A stretch of 64,000 nt of DNA. Origin: Patellaria atrata CBS 101060. Its lineage: Eukaryota > Ascomycota > Dothideomycetes > Patellariales > Patellariaceae. Positions 23,169-33,669 of this stretch are shown piece by piece. The DNA lies in contig MU006097.1 of assembly GCA_010093705.1 (NCBI GenBank), positions 391,587 through 455,586 of the forward strand, in the 5' to 3' direction. The position numbers and the translations under genes are program-made. Numbering within the stretch: the first letter of the stretch is position 1; the number at the start of each line of letters is the position of its first letter. The notes below the pieces were generated by a model, which saw only the letters and a list, made by a program, of their open reading frames with translations, was not told where the DNA came from and did not search any database.

Positions 23169-26100
23169 ATGAACGACGTTAGCATGTCCCAAACTCCCAA
23201 CAATGCGTCAAGTTCAGCGCCTCCCCCGAAACAAGTCCCCTCTGCACAACATACAAGAACGTATCAGGCCTGCATACCATGCCGTCGGCGAAAGGTACGA
23301 TGCGACCTCGGCCCTGTCGACGACCCCCACGAGCCGCCCTGTAAGAGGTGTAAGCGTGAGGGCAAAGATTGTTTCTTCTCCGCTACAAGGAGAAAGAAAC
23401 GGCCGACCGATGCTGGAGAAGAACTAGACGACGGCGATATATCTGACTACGAGGCACGTAACGGAAGAAAGAAGATAAGAGCGTCAGTTGAGGACGGTCT
23501 AAGGCTTCGACGGAGCAATTCCAGCCAGACCGAGTATGGGAATTCCAAAGACACTCTACCTACCCAACCTTTGACACCAGGTGGGTCAGTAGGTAGATAT
23601 CAGCCCTTACGAAGACCTGGCTCGAATACCCACGTCTCTCATGAGAACGACGAGGAGGACCAGAAAGTGAACAACGAGACCGCTGCAATGCTTCAACGGT
23701 CCGAGATATATAGTGGGCACGATGCCTTAAACCTGCTATATGAAGCTGCTGGTAGGAATGGTGACTTCAACGGACTGAACAGTTCACCTAGACATGTACG
23801 CAATGGTTCCAATACTGTACAGACACCTGGCTCCCAGGGTAGCTATGCTAGCCCGCAGACCAACATATATGCGAACAATTATCCAGGTCAGCGTAGATCT
23901 GTCCCAGAACCTGTAATTGACCCAGCCATCACGAATGGTACCAGTCTTGCAGATGAAGCGGCGTACGAGTCGGCAGTGAAAGCTTGGACTAAATTCCGGT
24001 TCGTACGGGCTGGATGGTTCACCGCAAAGGAAGCGATCGGTTATATCGATTACTTCTACACATTCCTCTCACCATTAACTCCCATAGTGGTACCCGACTA
24101 TCGCCATCCGTCCAAGCATGCTTCGCTCCTTATCGAAGAACCAATGCTTGTTGTTACTCTTCTTACGATCGCTTCCCGGTACATGAAGCTTCCTGGTCCG
24201 GGGTCTGCATCTCGCCCATACGCTATTCATGAAAAGCTGTGGGCATACCTTCAAGGAATGATAGACCGCATGATCTGGGGTCAAGAGCAGTTCGGTGGAG
24301 GATTATGTGGAGCCGGCGCACAACCTGCCAGTGATGTAAACCCTCTTACTCGAAGAGGTCTTCGTACCTTAGGCACCATTGAGAGCTTAATGTTGTTGAC
24401 GGAATGGCATCCAAGAGCACTACATTTCCCACCAAGTGATGACGATGATGAGCTGGTTACACCAGATATCGTTGCGCTCGCAGGTCTAAATGAAGGAAGT
24501 ACGACGGAGGCCCAAGATGAACCGAAAGCCGTTGGCGGTCAACGTATCAACAGCTGGTTAGAGCCATGTTGGAGGAGCGATAGGATGTGCTGGATGTTAT
24601 TGGGAAATGCTATGTCCCTTGCCTTCGAGATTGGAGGTTAGCATTCAATCTCTCATATCCTGAAGAAGATGCTAACTTTAATTATTAGTATTTGACGAAA
24701 TGAGGGCAGGTGAACTCGCTGCAGAGAATCCAAACCTGTCTCACCAGAAAGTCATGACCTATATTCGCCGCCGCGATCATCTCAGAGATCTCATTCTCAT
24801 ATATGTCACTCAGACCAGCGGTCGTGTTGGATTAACTTCAATGTTACCTCGTTCCGCTCAAGAGTCGTCCTTCTTAAACCGTTCAGAAGAGTATCAAGCG
24901 AAGCTCCGAAATGTGAATCGACAAAGAGTAGAATCTTTGACTAGAGATCGAGCAAGACTCTCTCCCATTGATCGCGTTAGCATGACCCAAGACACTGTAC
25001 TTTTCTTCTGGATGGAAATCGCTGCGTTGATGGAAGCAGGAAATCAACAAATGTTTCCCAATCGAAAGGAAACTAGAAGGCTTATAAAGACCGGAGAATA
25101 CGTCGGGCTTTTGGAGAGATTCAAACCTCTCCTTCGCCACTGGATGATGGACTTTAAGCAGTGTAAGCCTAGTAAGTGGACCCATCTTAGATGAGATGAT
25201 ACGAGCACCGAGGCTAACCGTCTTGCAATAGTTCCTGACCACATGCGTCAGATCCTGACCATCGAATATGAGTATTGCCGCGTTTATCTCAACTCATTAG
25301 CGCTACAAGCCGTCGTTGAGCGGTGTACACATAGCACGCCGATGCAGTCTCACGCCCAACCAGTGGGCGGAGCTGGAGGTCTGGCTCCAAAATCAGATGG
25401 CAATGCTATCCCCCTTAGCACTTTGATGAAAGTCTATGGAGATGACCGTCAGTACGTACAAGAAGTTATTGATGCTTGTCGTAGTGTTCTTCGTGTGGTT
25501 GTAGATGGTCTATACCCGGATGAATACCTCAAGCATGTGCCTGTCCGTACTGCATTCCGTATTATCTCGGTTGCTATTATTCTTCTGAAGGTATGATTCA
25601 CCCACCATTCCCTATCATATGCTGTAAATATACTGACTATGGTCAAGACGTTCGCGCTAGGCGCAACAGAAGGTGAAGTAGCAATCTCACTCGACCTGAT
25701 GAGTCGAGCAGTAGAAGCCTTACGAACCTGCGTTGTTGACGACGTTCACGTTGCTAACCGTTTCGCGGAGCTTCTTGATACACTTACTAACCGTATTCGC
25801 TCTCGATTCGTTCGCATGGCTGCCACCGGTGGTACAGGTGTCAGTAGAGGAGCAAGTAGGAGTCCTATGCCAGCAGTAGCGATCCCGCCAATGATGCCTC
25901 CACCACCGCATACCCACCAAGGCGTTGCGCAATGGGCTTCTTCTTTCCAAAACCCGCAACCAGCTCTCGGTAGCCCAGCGCCTGGTAACGGAACCGGAAC
26001 CGGAACGCAGACCCCTAATCCCGCACTTTGGGGAATCTCAACGGAGATATACGACCCGAACAGTAATATTCATATCATGCCGCCACCGACATTTGACACG

Positions 26101-26331
26101 AACAATAACTCATTCGATACCAATGCGCAGGCGAGTAACCAGACCCAGGGGTTCCCGGGTTTCGGGGTTGGGGATGGTGAGGGTTATATGTCGGATTGGC
26201 TAGCACTACCTCTGGACCCGTTGATGAATATTAGTTCCGATGCTCCTGTTAACCAGACGACTTATGGCCCTGATGTTGGGGGTTATGATCTCCTGGATGT
26301 GTTGTTGAATAGTTATGATGGAACGACGTGA
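23169..26331 (+). CDS. Zn2Cys6 fungal transcription factor (Aro80/TamA-like?)
   Basis: Nuclear regulator. Exons 23169-24636, 24689-25171, 25232-25590 and 25648-26331 give 997 residues. The binuclear cluster is CIPCRRRKVRCD, then PPCKRCKREGKDC, with an unusually long 12-residue loop between Cys3 and Cys4, followed by the basic TRRKKR. The middle homology region spans about residues 270-800, with LMLLTEWHPRALHFPP and LTIEYEYCRVYLNSLALQA. The C-terminal 180 residues are Pro/Asn/Gly-rich, probably an activation region. The TEWHPRALHFPP segment reminds me of Aro80/TamA-type regulators of nitrogen or aromatic amino-acid use, but that assignment is weak. No obvious target cluster surrounds it. Confidence 0.85.
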
Positions 26332-27267
26332 GAGGCGCCTAGGGAGTAACTTGGAAGACCGAAAGGAGGACTCGGTCGATTATAGATCTGCTAGATCATG
26401 CTGTCTTTTTTTATTTTTCTTTCATGCATTGACTGTATAGGCTTAATTACGGCATTCTGAGAACCCATTTGAATCCCGTTTTTAGGTGGACTATTACGGG
26501 TACTTTACGATTTTCATCGACTCTGGGTGTGCAGTTTTGAGGTTTTCAAAGACGAAGCAGGTGGATTTTTGTTTGTTTATATATACCCAGAGTATTTGAT
26601 ATCTTGGTAATGCTCTCTGACATTCTGTTGAGCGCTTTACGTTGTATTGTAATAGGTAGTATCACGAATGATGAAGTCATCGAAAGGGAATACAGTAGTC
26701 AATTGTATAGCTCTGTATGAAGAAGTTTGTAGGCATCATCCTCCATACGATAGTCCATAATCATCCTGACATTGAATCTCGCTCTGTATCGATTTTTAGG
26801 ACTAATAGGGGGTTATCAAGCGGAAATAGACGCCGGTCGATGGGTGCCGGCGTCATCCGATCATACATGATTGCCGTGTATGCAGCGCAGTTGTGTACGG
26901 CACTTATAAAACCAAGAAGAAGCAGTCAGCCGAGAAAATATCTGTACCTTATTGATACTGATTTTTCCCTCTATATTATACTTAACTATTGAAAGTGTCG
27001 AATTGTAGAAGCGTGTGCCTGAATAATCGGTGTTTTGAGAGCATACCTAGCAGAATGATGATTGGCTGGTCGACCATAACAAACCCTTGAAGCTAGCCAC
27101 CTCAATTCCCCCCCGGTAATCAACTCCATCCAGCTGCGCTGAGCACCGAGGTTTACAACATCTTCGTTCACTTCTATACCGATCTAATCTCTATAAAAAC
27201 CCTTCGATAATACATCACCTAACATTCTACGGACCGACACGTTTCGGTCGACCCTCTATCGATCGCC
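26332..27267. other. Intergenic, 0.9 kb
   Basis: 3' flank of the transcription factor and promoter of the Mpv17-like gene. TATAAAA occurs at 26905 (no frame follows) and at 27192. Confidence 0.5.
27192..27198 (+). promoter_or_regulatory. TATA box of the Mpv17-like gene
   Basis: TATAAAA 76 bp upstream of the ATG at 27268, a short but workable leader. Confidence 0.4.
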
Positions 27268-28123
27268 ATGTCGGTCAAATTCGAGAAGGAGACGCTGAAG
27301 ACGACGCAGAATGTCGCGACCGGGGATCTTGCGAAGGACTTGGGTGAAGCGCTGACCAAAGGTGGAGGTGCTGGAGGATATCTTGCTGTAGGTTACAACG
27401 ATTGAGGAGACGCATCAAATATACAACTTGCAATTGCTAATTTATAGCGCAATGGGCAGGCTTATCTCAAGCAGCTGCAGTCCAACCCTCTCAGGACTAA
27501 GATGCTCACATCTGGAACTCTCGCTGGCCTTCAGGAATTTCTCGCGTCATGGATCGCGAAAGATCGCAGCAGGGCGGGTCATTACTTTACATCAAGAGTG
27601 CCGAAGATGGCTATTTATGGTGCCTTTGTCAGCGCACCATTGGGTCATGTCTTGATCTCTATCCTACAAAAGGCGTTCCGTGGACGAACGAGTTTGAAGG
27701 CTAAGATCTTCCAGATCATTGTTAGCAACTTGGTTGTAAGTGTTGTTTATCACACTAGGTAATCGCCATGTACTAAACCCCATGGCACAGATCTCCCCGA
27801 TCCAAAACACCGTGTATCTGATCGCAATGGCTTTCATTGCCGGAGCGCGAACTTTCCATCAAGTCCGCGCCACTGTCAAGGCGGGCTTCATGCCCGTCAT
27901 GAAAGTCAGCTGGATTACATCCCCAATTGCTCTTGCCTTCGCGCAGAAGTTCCTCCCGGAGCAGACCTGGGTTCCGTTCTTCAACATTGTAGCTTTCGTT
28001 ATCGGTACATATATCAACTCTCACACCAAGAAGAAGAGACTCGCAGCCCTAAGGAAGAAGCACTATGGTGACGCGAGAAGCACATCGGGAAGACCGGAGG
28101 ATTACGATAGGCGGGGATACTAA
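27268..28123 (+). CDS. Mpv17/PMP22-family membrane protein
   Basis: Small four-helix membrane protein of peroxisomes or the mitochondrial inner membrane (relatives: PXMP2, Mpv17, Sym1). Exons 27268-27387, 27448-27735 and 27791-28123 give 246 residues. Family features are YLKQLQSNPLRTKMLTSG (the usual Y-x-x-x-L-x-x-x-P-x-x-T-x entry), YGAFVSAPLGHVL, then MKVSWITSPIALAFAQKFLP and VPFFNIVAFVIGTYIN. The final pattern lacks the canonical WP-x-x-Q-x-x-NF of Sym1 and fits the PMP22-like fungal branch better. The basic C-terminus (HTKKKRLAALRKKHYG) may face the cytosol. Organelle assignment is uncertain. Confidence 0.82.
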
Positions 28124-29090
28124 ACTTTTCCTTATCAGTGCTGTGGTTGATTGATGTTCGGGAGGGAGATCGAAGCGACAAACTTCCTAGGTACAATAGT
28201 CGACCCGCTGGTATCTGATTGAGAAAGAACATGGGTCTCATATATGTGCAGCGCAGTATACGCCGCTTGATAATTTCTGAGTGGCGTTGTACATCTTATG
28301 GTTGGCGGAAGGGTAACTTTCTCGGATCTTCTCCTACCTTTCTTCTTCTTCAATTTTCTGCTAAATGAGATGAGAATGAATTTTATCGACAAAGTATTTC
28401 CACCCCAACTTCGAAGTCACTTTCTGTGCTTCTCAATCGCTTGGTGCCCGATGGGCAGCAAATAGCATCGATAGCGTTGTTCTTTTGAGGGAGACAACCA
28501 GCTTCTCAGCTAACTCGAGTAGGTCTGATCCGGATATCTAGTCGAGCTATGACGAGTACCGTGTCGACCAAAGGTTCTACCACGTTCCTAGATCGAATAC
28601 TTAACTTCCAGACAAGCAGTTGAAATCCTCCATCTGCTCCACGGCTTCTTGCTCTTCCTCTATCTCCGTTCAAAAGACAATTGCGAACTCATATCCCATC
28701 AAACGTGTTTCAGCTATCTACCGATTGTTGATAATGCGGGGATCGTGAGATTTCTCTACAGCAATTATGGAAATACTTCCAACTCGTGATAACGACCGAA
28801 GCCTACGATTAGCTCCTACGTAGTACCGGTGCCACCTCTTCGGTTCTTAGGCAAACATACTAACCGCCGCCACCATCAACGTGGACACTGCGAACGTCTG
28901 TAATACTATCGTGAACTTTTCATATTGTTGTCGGGAAATTGGCTATATAATGATGGGGTGGTCATGCTCTCTTCCTGATCCGCATTTCTAATATCATTAT
29001 CACTTCATAAGCTTCGAAATTCGGACTATAGTCGTGATACGTTTTCAACTTCAATCTCATTTCTCTTTTGATAACTTTTCATTCAGTATC
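28124..29090. other. Intergenic, 1 kb
   Basis: No gene seen. A TATATAA lies at 28944. The remainder is unremarkable. Confidence 0.5.
28944..28950 (+). promoter_or_regulatory. TATA box of the SprT-like gene
   Basis: TATATAA 141 bp upstream of the ATG at 29091. Confidence 0.45.
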
Positions 29091-31118
29091 ATGGCATATC
29101 CCCAAAGAGATAATTGGTACCCTCATTCTAGCCTTGTGAGGCTCCCCTCATCTCGCCATTACCGTCGTCCTCACGCCCAGTTGTACCAGACTCGTTCCCC
29201 ATCTCCCCGTCCTGGTTGGAATATTGATTATGCCACCGCATTTCTGATCTCTCATCTTGAAACGACGGCCGAGAAGTGCAGCAAAGAACTGTATTTCTGG
29301 CGACACTCCTGTACTCCACATAGCCTTCCAGATTGCCTTATCAATCTAGACCTCATCCTCTTTGATTCCAAACTCTGGGACCACATTAGCGTCATTCTGG
29401 AGCACTTGGGCCGTGAGATCTCGGCATGTCTTGTCAAAGTTGCTGGTCCGGGGTTTCATGGTACACCGCTGGAAATTCAGATAAACGGGGATATGCACGT
29501 CCCCGGAGATCGAGATTCTCTGCTCGCCAGTTTATTGCATCAGATGATCCATGCTTACTTCCTTATTGTATGTCCGAGTGCTTATAAGAATGACGGGATG
29601 GATACAAGATTAGCACACGGCTTCCATTTCGGTGCCGTAATGTACAAAATCAAAGATCTTGCAACCCCGAATAGCAGAAGACCGATGCTACCACTGGATT
29701 TCGGTCACCATCTCGGCCACCATCTCCCTCACCACAGTCGCGCGAGCAGTGTAAGGGGATACCGTAGAACCAGCAACTCAACCGTTCGAGGTCAGCTTCA
29801 ATTGCAGAGCTTCGCCTACGCTGAATACGCTTACGGACGTCCTAAGCATCGTCAAAAGTATCGTGTAGCTGCCGAGTCAGATGCTTGCCATCGCGCTCAG
29901 CCAACCATTGACCGCGCTCAGATCGAGAAATTCTACGAGGAGAACTGTAAACCGCTCCTGGATGCCAGCGAGGTCGGACGTAGCACTTCCCTTTTCAAGC
30001 TTGAGGACAACGAACTCGTAGAGATTGGCCGCATGCATGATAAAGTCGGACGACCAGCGGAATATGTCGAACTAGTATTTGAGGGCAAGCCGGTCAGGAT
30101 ACCCCGTCCCGAACTAGAGAGATTCGGGAGTCTGAAAGAACTCTTCGGCGAAGGCAAGAGGGAACTCAACATACCAGAAGGCACGAGTTTCCACACATTC
30201 TCGCGACTGTGCGAATTCATCACCAAGACAACATACGAGCCAGATATCCAAGAGACGCAAGTAGAGGACCCGGGAGACAACTACGGTCCTCCAGCCATTG
30301 TCACTCAAGACGACAAAGATGACGAGAAAAGCGCCACAAGCGACGACACCAAAGACGAAACACCCTACCTCCGAATCGACACGCGGGTTTTCCTCCTCGC
30401 CTCCCAAATCGGGTTCTCCGAGATCCAATCTCACGCCCTCGACAGGATGAACAAACAGCACGTCTCCCGCGAAGACCCCGTCGAAGTGCTCAAGGAACTC
30501 TACGCCTCCGACGAACCCCACGAAACTCTCCGCCGCTGGTGCAGGAAATGGCTAGCCCGGATCCGCCCCCAAGCCGTCGAGGACAAGAGGAACGACCACC
30601 GCGCCTCCTGCTCCTGCGGCTCCGACCCCCCCACCGCCGAAACCTCCGTCCTCGAAACCTCCAACCTGGGCCTCCTCTCCACGTACCCCTCTTTCCGCAC
30701 CTTGCGCGACGGCTCCGCTCGACTGGCCGAGGACGTCACACGGGTTGAGACTGAGTTCGAAAAATGCGCTAGGGAAGAGGAGAGGCTGCGCTGGGTGAGG
30801 GAGGAGAGGGAATGGCGCTTCGATGGTCGGGAATTTCCCTATGACCCGTACTTTGCCACCCTCTGTCCTCATTCCGCGGCGCAGCTTTACGTCTCCCCAC
30901 ATCTTCCGCCCCACGCGCATACGCCGCGGAATCCGCATACGTGCGGGTATAACTCGCGTACGCATACGCCGGGGTCGTGTTCGTGCGAGGAGGGGAAGGG
31001 GAAGGGGAGGCCGGGTGCTATGGATGGGCCGTATTTGAGTGGGGGGGAGTGGTTTTGGAGGGGCAGGGATGGGGGGTTGAGGGTTTGGGATCAGGTGAGG
31101 GGGTGGGTTGGGGAGTAG
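29091..31118 (+). CDS. SprT-like domain fused to BTB-like domain
   Basis: 675 residues, intronless. Residues 65-205 resemble the SprT/Spartan metalloprotease fold: FDSKLW, then LLHQMIHAYF at residues 148-157 and a third-ligand region AHGFHFG (His176, His179). The zinc motif is H150-Q-M-I-H154, so the catalytic Glu of HExxH is Gln and the enzyme is probably inactive. After a His-rich and Arg-rich linker, residues about 320-460 look like a fungal BTB/POZ domain: VELVFEGKPVRIPRPELERF, then RVFLLASQIGFSEIQSHALDRM. The tail has CSCGSDP and GSCSCEEGKG with a Gly-rich end. The SprT match is fairly clear by eye and the BTB match is inferred. A DNA- or ubiquitin-linked adaptor role is speculation. Confidence 0.7.
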   Translation: MAYPQRDNWYPHSSLVRLPSSRHYRRPHAQLYQTRSPSPRPGWNIDYATAFLISHLETTAEKCSKELYFWRHSCTPHSLPDCLINLDLILFDSKLWDHISVILEHLGREISACLVKVAGPGFHGTPLEIQINGDMHVPGDRDSLLASLLHQMIHAYFLIVCPSAYKNDGMDTRLAHGFHFGAVMYKIKDLATPNSRRPMLPLDFGHHLGHHLPHHSRASSVRGYRRTSNSTVRGQLQLQSFAYAEYAYGRPKHRQKYRVAAESDACHRAQPTIDRAQIEKFYEENCKPLLDASEVGRSTSLFKLEDNELVEIGRMHDKVGRPAEYVELVFEGKPVRIPRPELERFGSLKELFGEGKRELNIPEGTSFHTFSRLCEFITKTTYEPDIQETQVEDPGDNYGPPAIVTQDDKDDEKSATSDDTKDETPYLRIDTRVFLLASQIGFSEIQSHALDRMNKQHVSREDPVEVLKELYASDEPHETLRRWCRKWLARIRPQAVEDKRNDHRASCSCGSDPPTAETSVLETSNLGLLSTYPSFRTLRDGSARLAEDVTRVETEFEKCAREEERLRWVREEREWRFDGREFPYDPYFATLCPHSAAQLYVSPHLPPHAHTPRNPHTCGYNSRTHTPGSCSCEEGKGKGRPGAMDGPYLSGGEWFWRGRDGGLRVWDQVRGWVGE

Positions 31119-31131
31119 GGCTGTTCTTGAT

Positions 31132-31216
31132 TGGGTATGGGGGGTATGGGGGGTATGGGAGAGTGGGAGAGGGGCTGTCGAGGGTTATTGGGGGGTGGGG
31201 TTGGGTTAGGGTTTTG
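31132..31216 (+). repeat. G-tract run with GGGGGGTAT units
   Basis: Three GGGTAT-type units in tandem, then further tracts of 3-6 G and one GGGTTAGGGT. Spacing of 1-8 bases between G-tracts fits G-quadruplex potential. Confidence 0.7.
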
Positions 31217-31306
31217 TGGTATGTTGTAGGCCATTCCACCTAAGGTGGGAGAAGTAGATTATGCTAAGATTACCTGTTTCTTCTGAGTAGGATGAGATGG
31301 GGTAGG

Positions 31307-31330
31307 TTAGATAGGATAGGATAGGACAGG
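31307..31330 (+). repeat. GATAG short tandem repeat
   Basis: About four copies of a GATAG/GATAGGATAG unit in a row. Confidence 0.6.
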
Positions 31331-32150
31331 CTGGATAGAATATAGTAGCTTCTTAAACAATCAATCTTATATAGTACCAATCCCCCCCTAAAAACAAAGG
31401 TAATACCCATAACCCACCCCATAACGATTCATCTTCCCAACTCCCCTAAACCGTTCCCCAACCACTGCCCTCAGAGTATATCCTACCATCAGAGCCCCCC
31501 TCCCCCCACCCTAGCAAAGGAAAAGAAAATAGGAAATCCCCCCCGATACGGGGGATCGTTCGGCAGCTATCTGAGAGTCCTCTGAGGTGAAACTGCGGAG
31601 GATCGAGTTTCGAGAGACGAGTTGTGCGCGGGTGAGAGCGTCACTTCGATGCGCAGTTTTATCGGGTTGAAGGGGGGTTGAAGGGGTGGGGGGTGCCAAA
31701 CTCATTTTCATCTGTGTAGTGATAGCCAATTCTGCGGACTGCGGCGTCGAAGGGGGGTTTGTTCTTTCCTTTATGTACCATACTTGTACGGCCAAAGCAT
31801 GGCAAGAGATTGGGAGCGTCGGATATAACGGATTGGACATGTGGGTTGATAGAAGGGATACTGAATCACCAAAGTCTTCAAATTTTAGTCTAAAAAATCA
31901 TTCAATTCTCATTATGTAAGACAACGTTGACCTCCAACTCCGGAGCAGTAATCCAGCACTACGAGGGATTGCCAGGGGTCGTGTCGTTTTCGCTGGGTCT
32001 CTGTACAAAGATAGTAAGAGATGGATTGACGAGAGAGGTTTCTTTCACCAGACGTAAAAAAGGGAGAACGCAGACTCGCAAAGATGAAGCAAAGACGCAG
32101 GGAAAATGGTATTAAATGACCAAAAAGCCACACCGAGCGAAAGGAATAGA

Positions 32151-33262
32151 TTAGAGCCGGCTTCGAGGGCCACGGGATACTTGGGGTATCCATTCCTCCT
32201 GTTGGGGTTGCCAGTTGTGTTTCTCGTATACCTGTGTACGTTTGTCAGTACGCTCTACTTATAGATTCAAAATAGGCTTATTGAGCTCTTCCATACCTCT
32301 GTAAACTTCTCGCCCTTATGAGGGCCCGCCTGTTCCCTTTGAACGGTATATTCCACATTGACTGGGCCCTGCTGACCCCTTTGGCCCGTGTAATTGCCGT
32401 ATTGCGCGTGCTGAGGTGGTGGTTGCGCATGAGCTCCATATTCGCCGTAATTGCCAACCGGCTCTTGCCTCCCTTGTTGATTCTGATATTCGTAGTGTCT
32501 GACGTTCCCTTCGACGCCGCCGTATTCCGCAGCCGGTGCGGCAACCGGCACCTGTCTCTCCCGTCGGTACTCCGTTTCCTTGTACGTCGCATTACCGCCT
32601 CGATAGTCTCCCGCTGGGACCTGTTTCTCCCTGCGAAACTCATACTCATTGTACCTCGCATCCGCGCCTCCCCCTGGATACTCCTCCTTAAACCTCACAT
32701 GAGCCTGCTGCTGCGGCGCATGTTGCTTATCCTTCGCCTCAACTGTAAACTGCTCATACCGATTCCCCTGCCCCTTCTCATCCTGACAACACCTCAACGG
32801 CTCCAACCCCCCCAACAACGCCAACACCTGCAACAAGCTCTGATGACACGTCGCCAACTCCATCCGTCGATGTACCAACTTCTCATGCTCATCCAAAACC
32901 CAAATGACACGATTCTTAACCCCAACATGCTTCCCCCGATCCGTATCCTTGCACACTCGTTTCGTATATCTATTGATCTCGTACAGCGCCTCATGCACGC
33001 CCGCCATTGTGTCCCGGATCCACTCCACCTTCTCCGGGTTTCCCGATAACGCGTACTTGACCTCCTTGACCCGCATTAGGCGCTCCGCTTCCTCCAGGTC
33101 GTCGCGCACCCGCGCCGCGAGCCGCGTGAAGACCGCGTTTTCTTCCGCCACGTCGTGCAGGCGTTTGAGTCGGATCAGCGCTTCGCCGGCTTTGTAGATG
33201 CTGCCGACGGCTCCGAGGGCGGCGCCGACGCCGAGCGCTTCGATGAGTTTGCTTTTGGCCAT
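32151..33262 (-). CDS. HeLo-like helical protein with repeat tail
   Basis: Exons 33262-32297 and 32231-32151 give 348 residues. The small second exon (27 codons, VYEKHNWQPQQEEW onward) follows a GTATGG donor and ACAG acceptor in frame. The first 160 residues are an all-helical block starting with a glycine-rich helix (LGVGAALGAVGSIYKAG) and ending LQVLALLGG. In outline this looks like the N-terminal HeLo-like domains of fungal NLR and cell-death proteins; that is inference. The rest is hydrophilic, with imperfect units EYEFRREKQVPAGDYRGG, ETEYRRERQVPV and HYEYQNQQGRQEPVGNYG. No nucleotide-binding or prion-forming motif is identifiable. A membrane or signalling role is possible but unproven. 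Confidence 0.68.
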
Positions 33263-33669
33263 ATTGGGGGAATTGGACCCGTGGGTTCGTTTTATGAGGC
33301 CCTTCTGGAAGTGTGGAGGTTCTGAGGTGGTGCGAAGTTGAGGTGGAGAGCTCCTGAGTTCCGGTGGCTGGGGAAGCTGAACCGGGATGGGACGACTAAG
33401 GTGCTTCTTAGTCAGCGGGATTGTTTACATTTTGAGTGAGGCTTCTTTTGACCACAGTCCACCTCGCAGTGAAAGTTATTTCGAGAATCACTTTTCTAAC
33501 ATAAAAGATATAGAAGATGCTTAGATCATAGTTTATTGTATAGAATCTTGTTCGCAAGCTTCTTATAAGCTGACCTTGAATTATCACATCTGCTTGTTGT
33601 CAATATATCGTCTCAAAACACTCATTTTTCAAATAGTTCTCAAATTAGTTATAAAAACGGTCAATTATA
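33263..33669. other. Promoter interval of the HeLo-like gene
   Basis: AT-rich towards the left-hand pseudogene end. No further feature seen. Confidence 0.5.

Larger units (their letters stand above)
31119..32150. other. G-rich and C-rich intergenic stretch
   Basis: The left part is strongly G-rich on the + strand, and 31380-31510 carries runs of C. No gene is supported. It also contains the 3' flanks of the SprT-like and HeLo-like genes, which converge here. Confidence 0.55.

Noticed and set aside
28870-28910. Possible third copy of the 41.5-kb repeat (GTGGACACTGCGAACG)
   Set aside because: Only a short word matches and the spacing to the GACCG block differs; could be chance.
29034-29090. 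N-terminal extension of the SprT-like protein
   Set aside because: The extension would begin with GTG; the ATG at 29091 is the first standard start.
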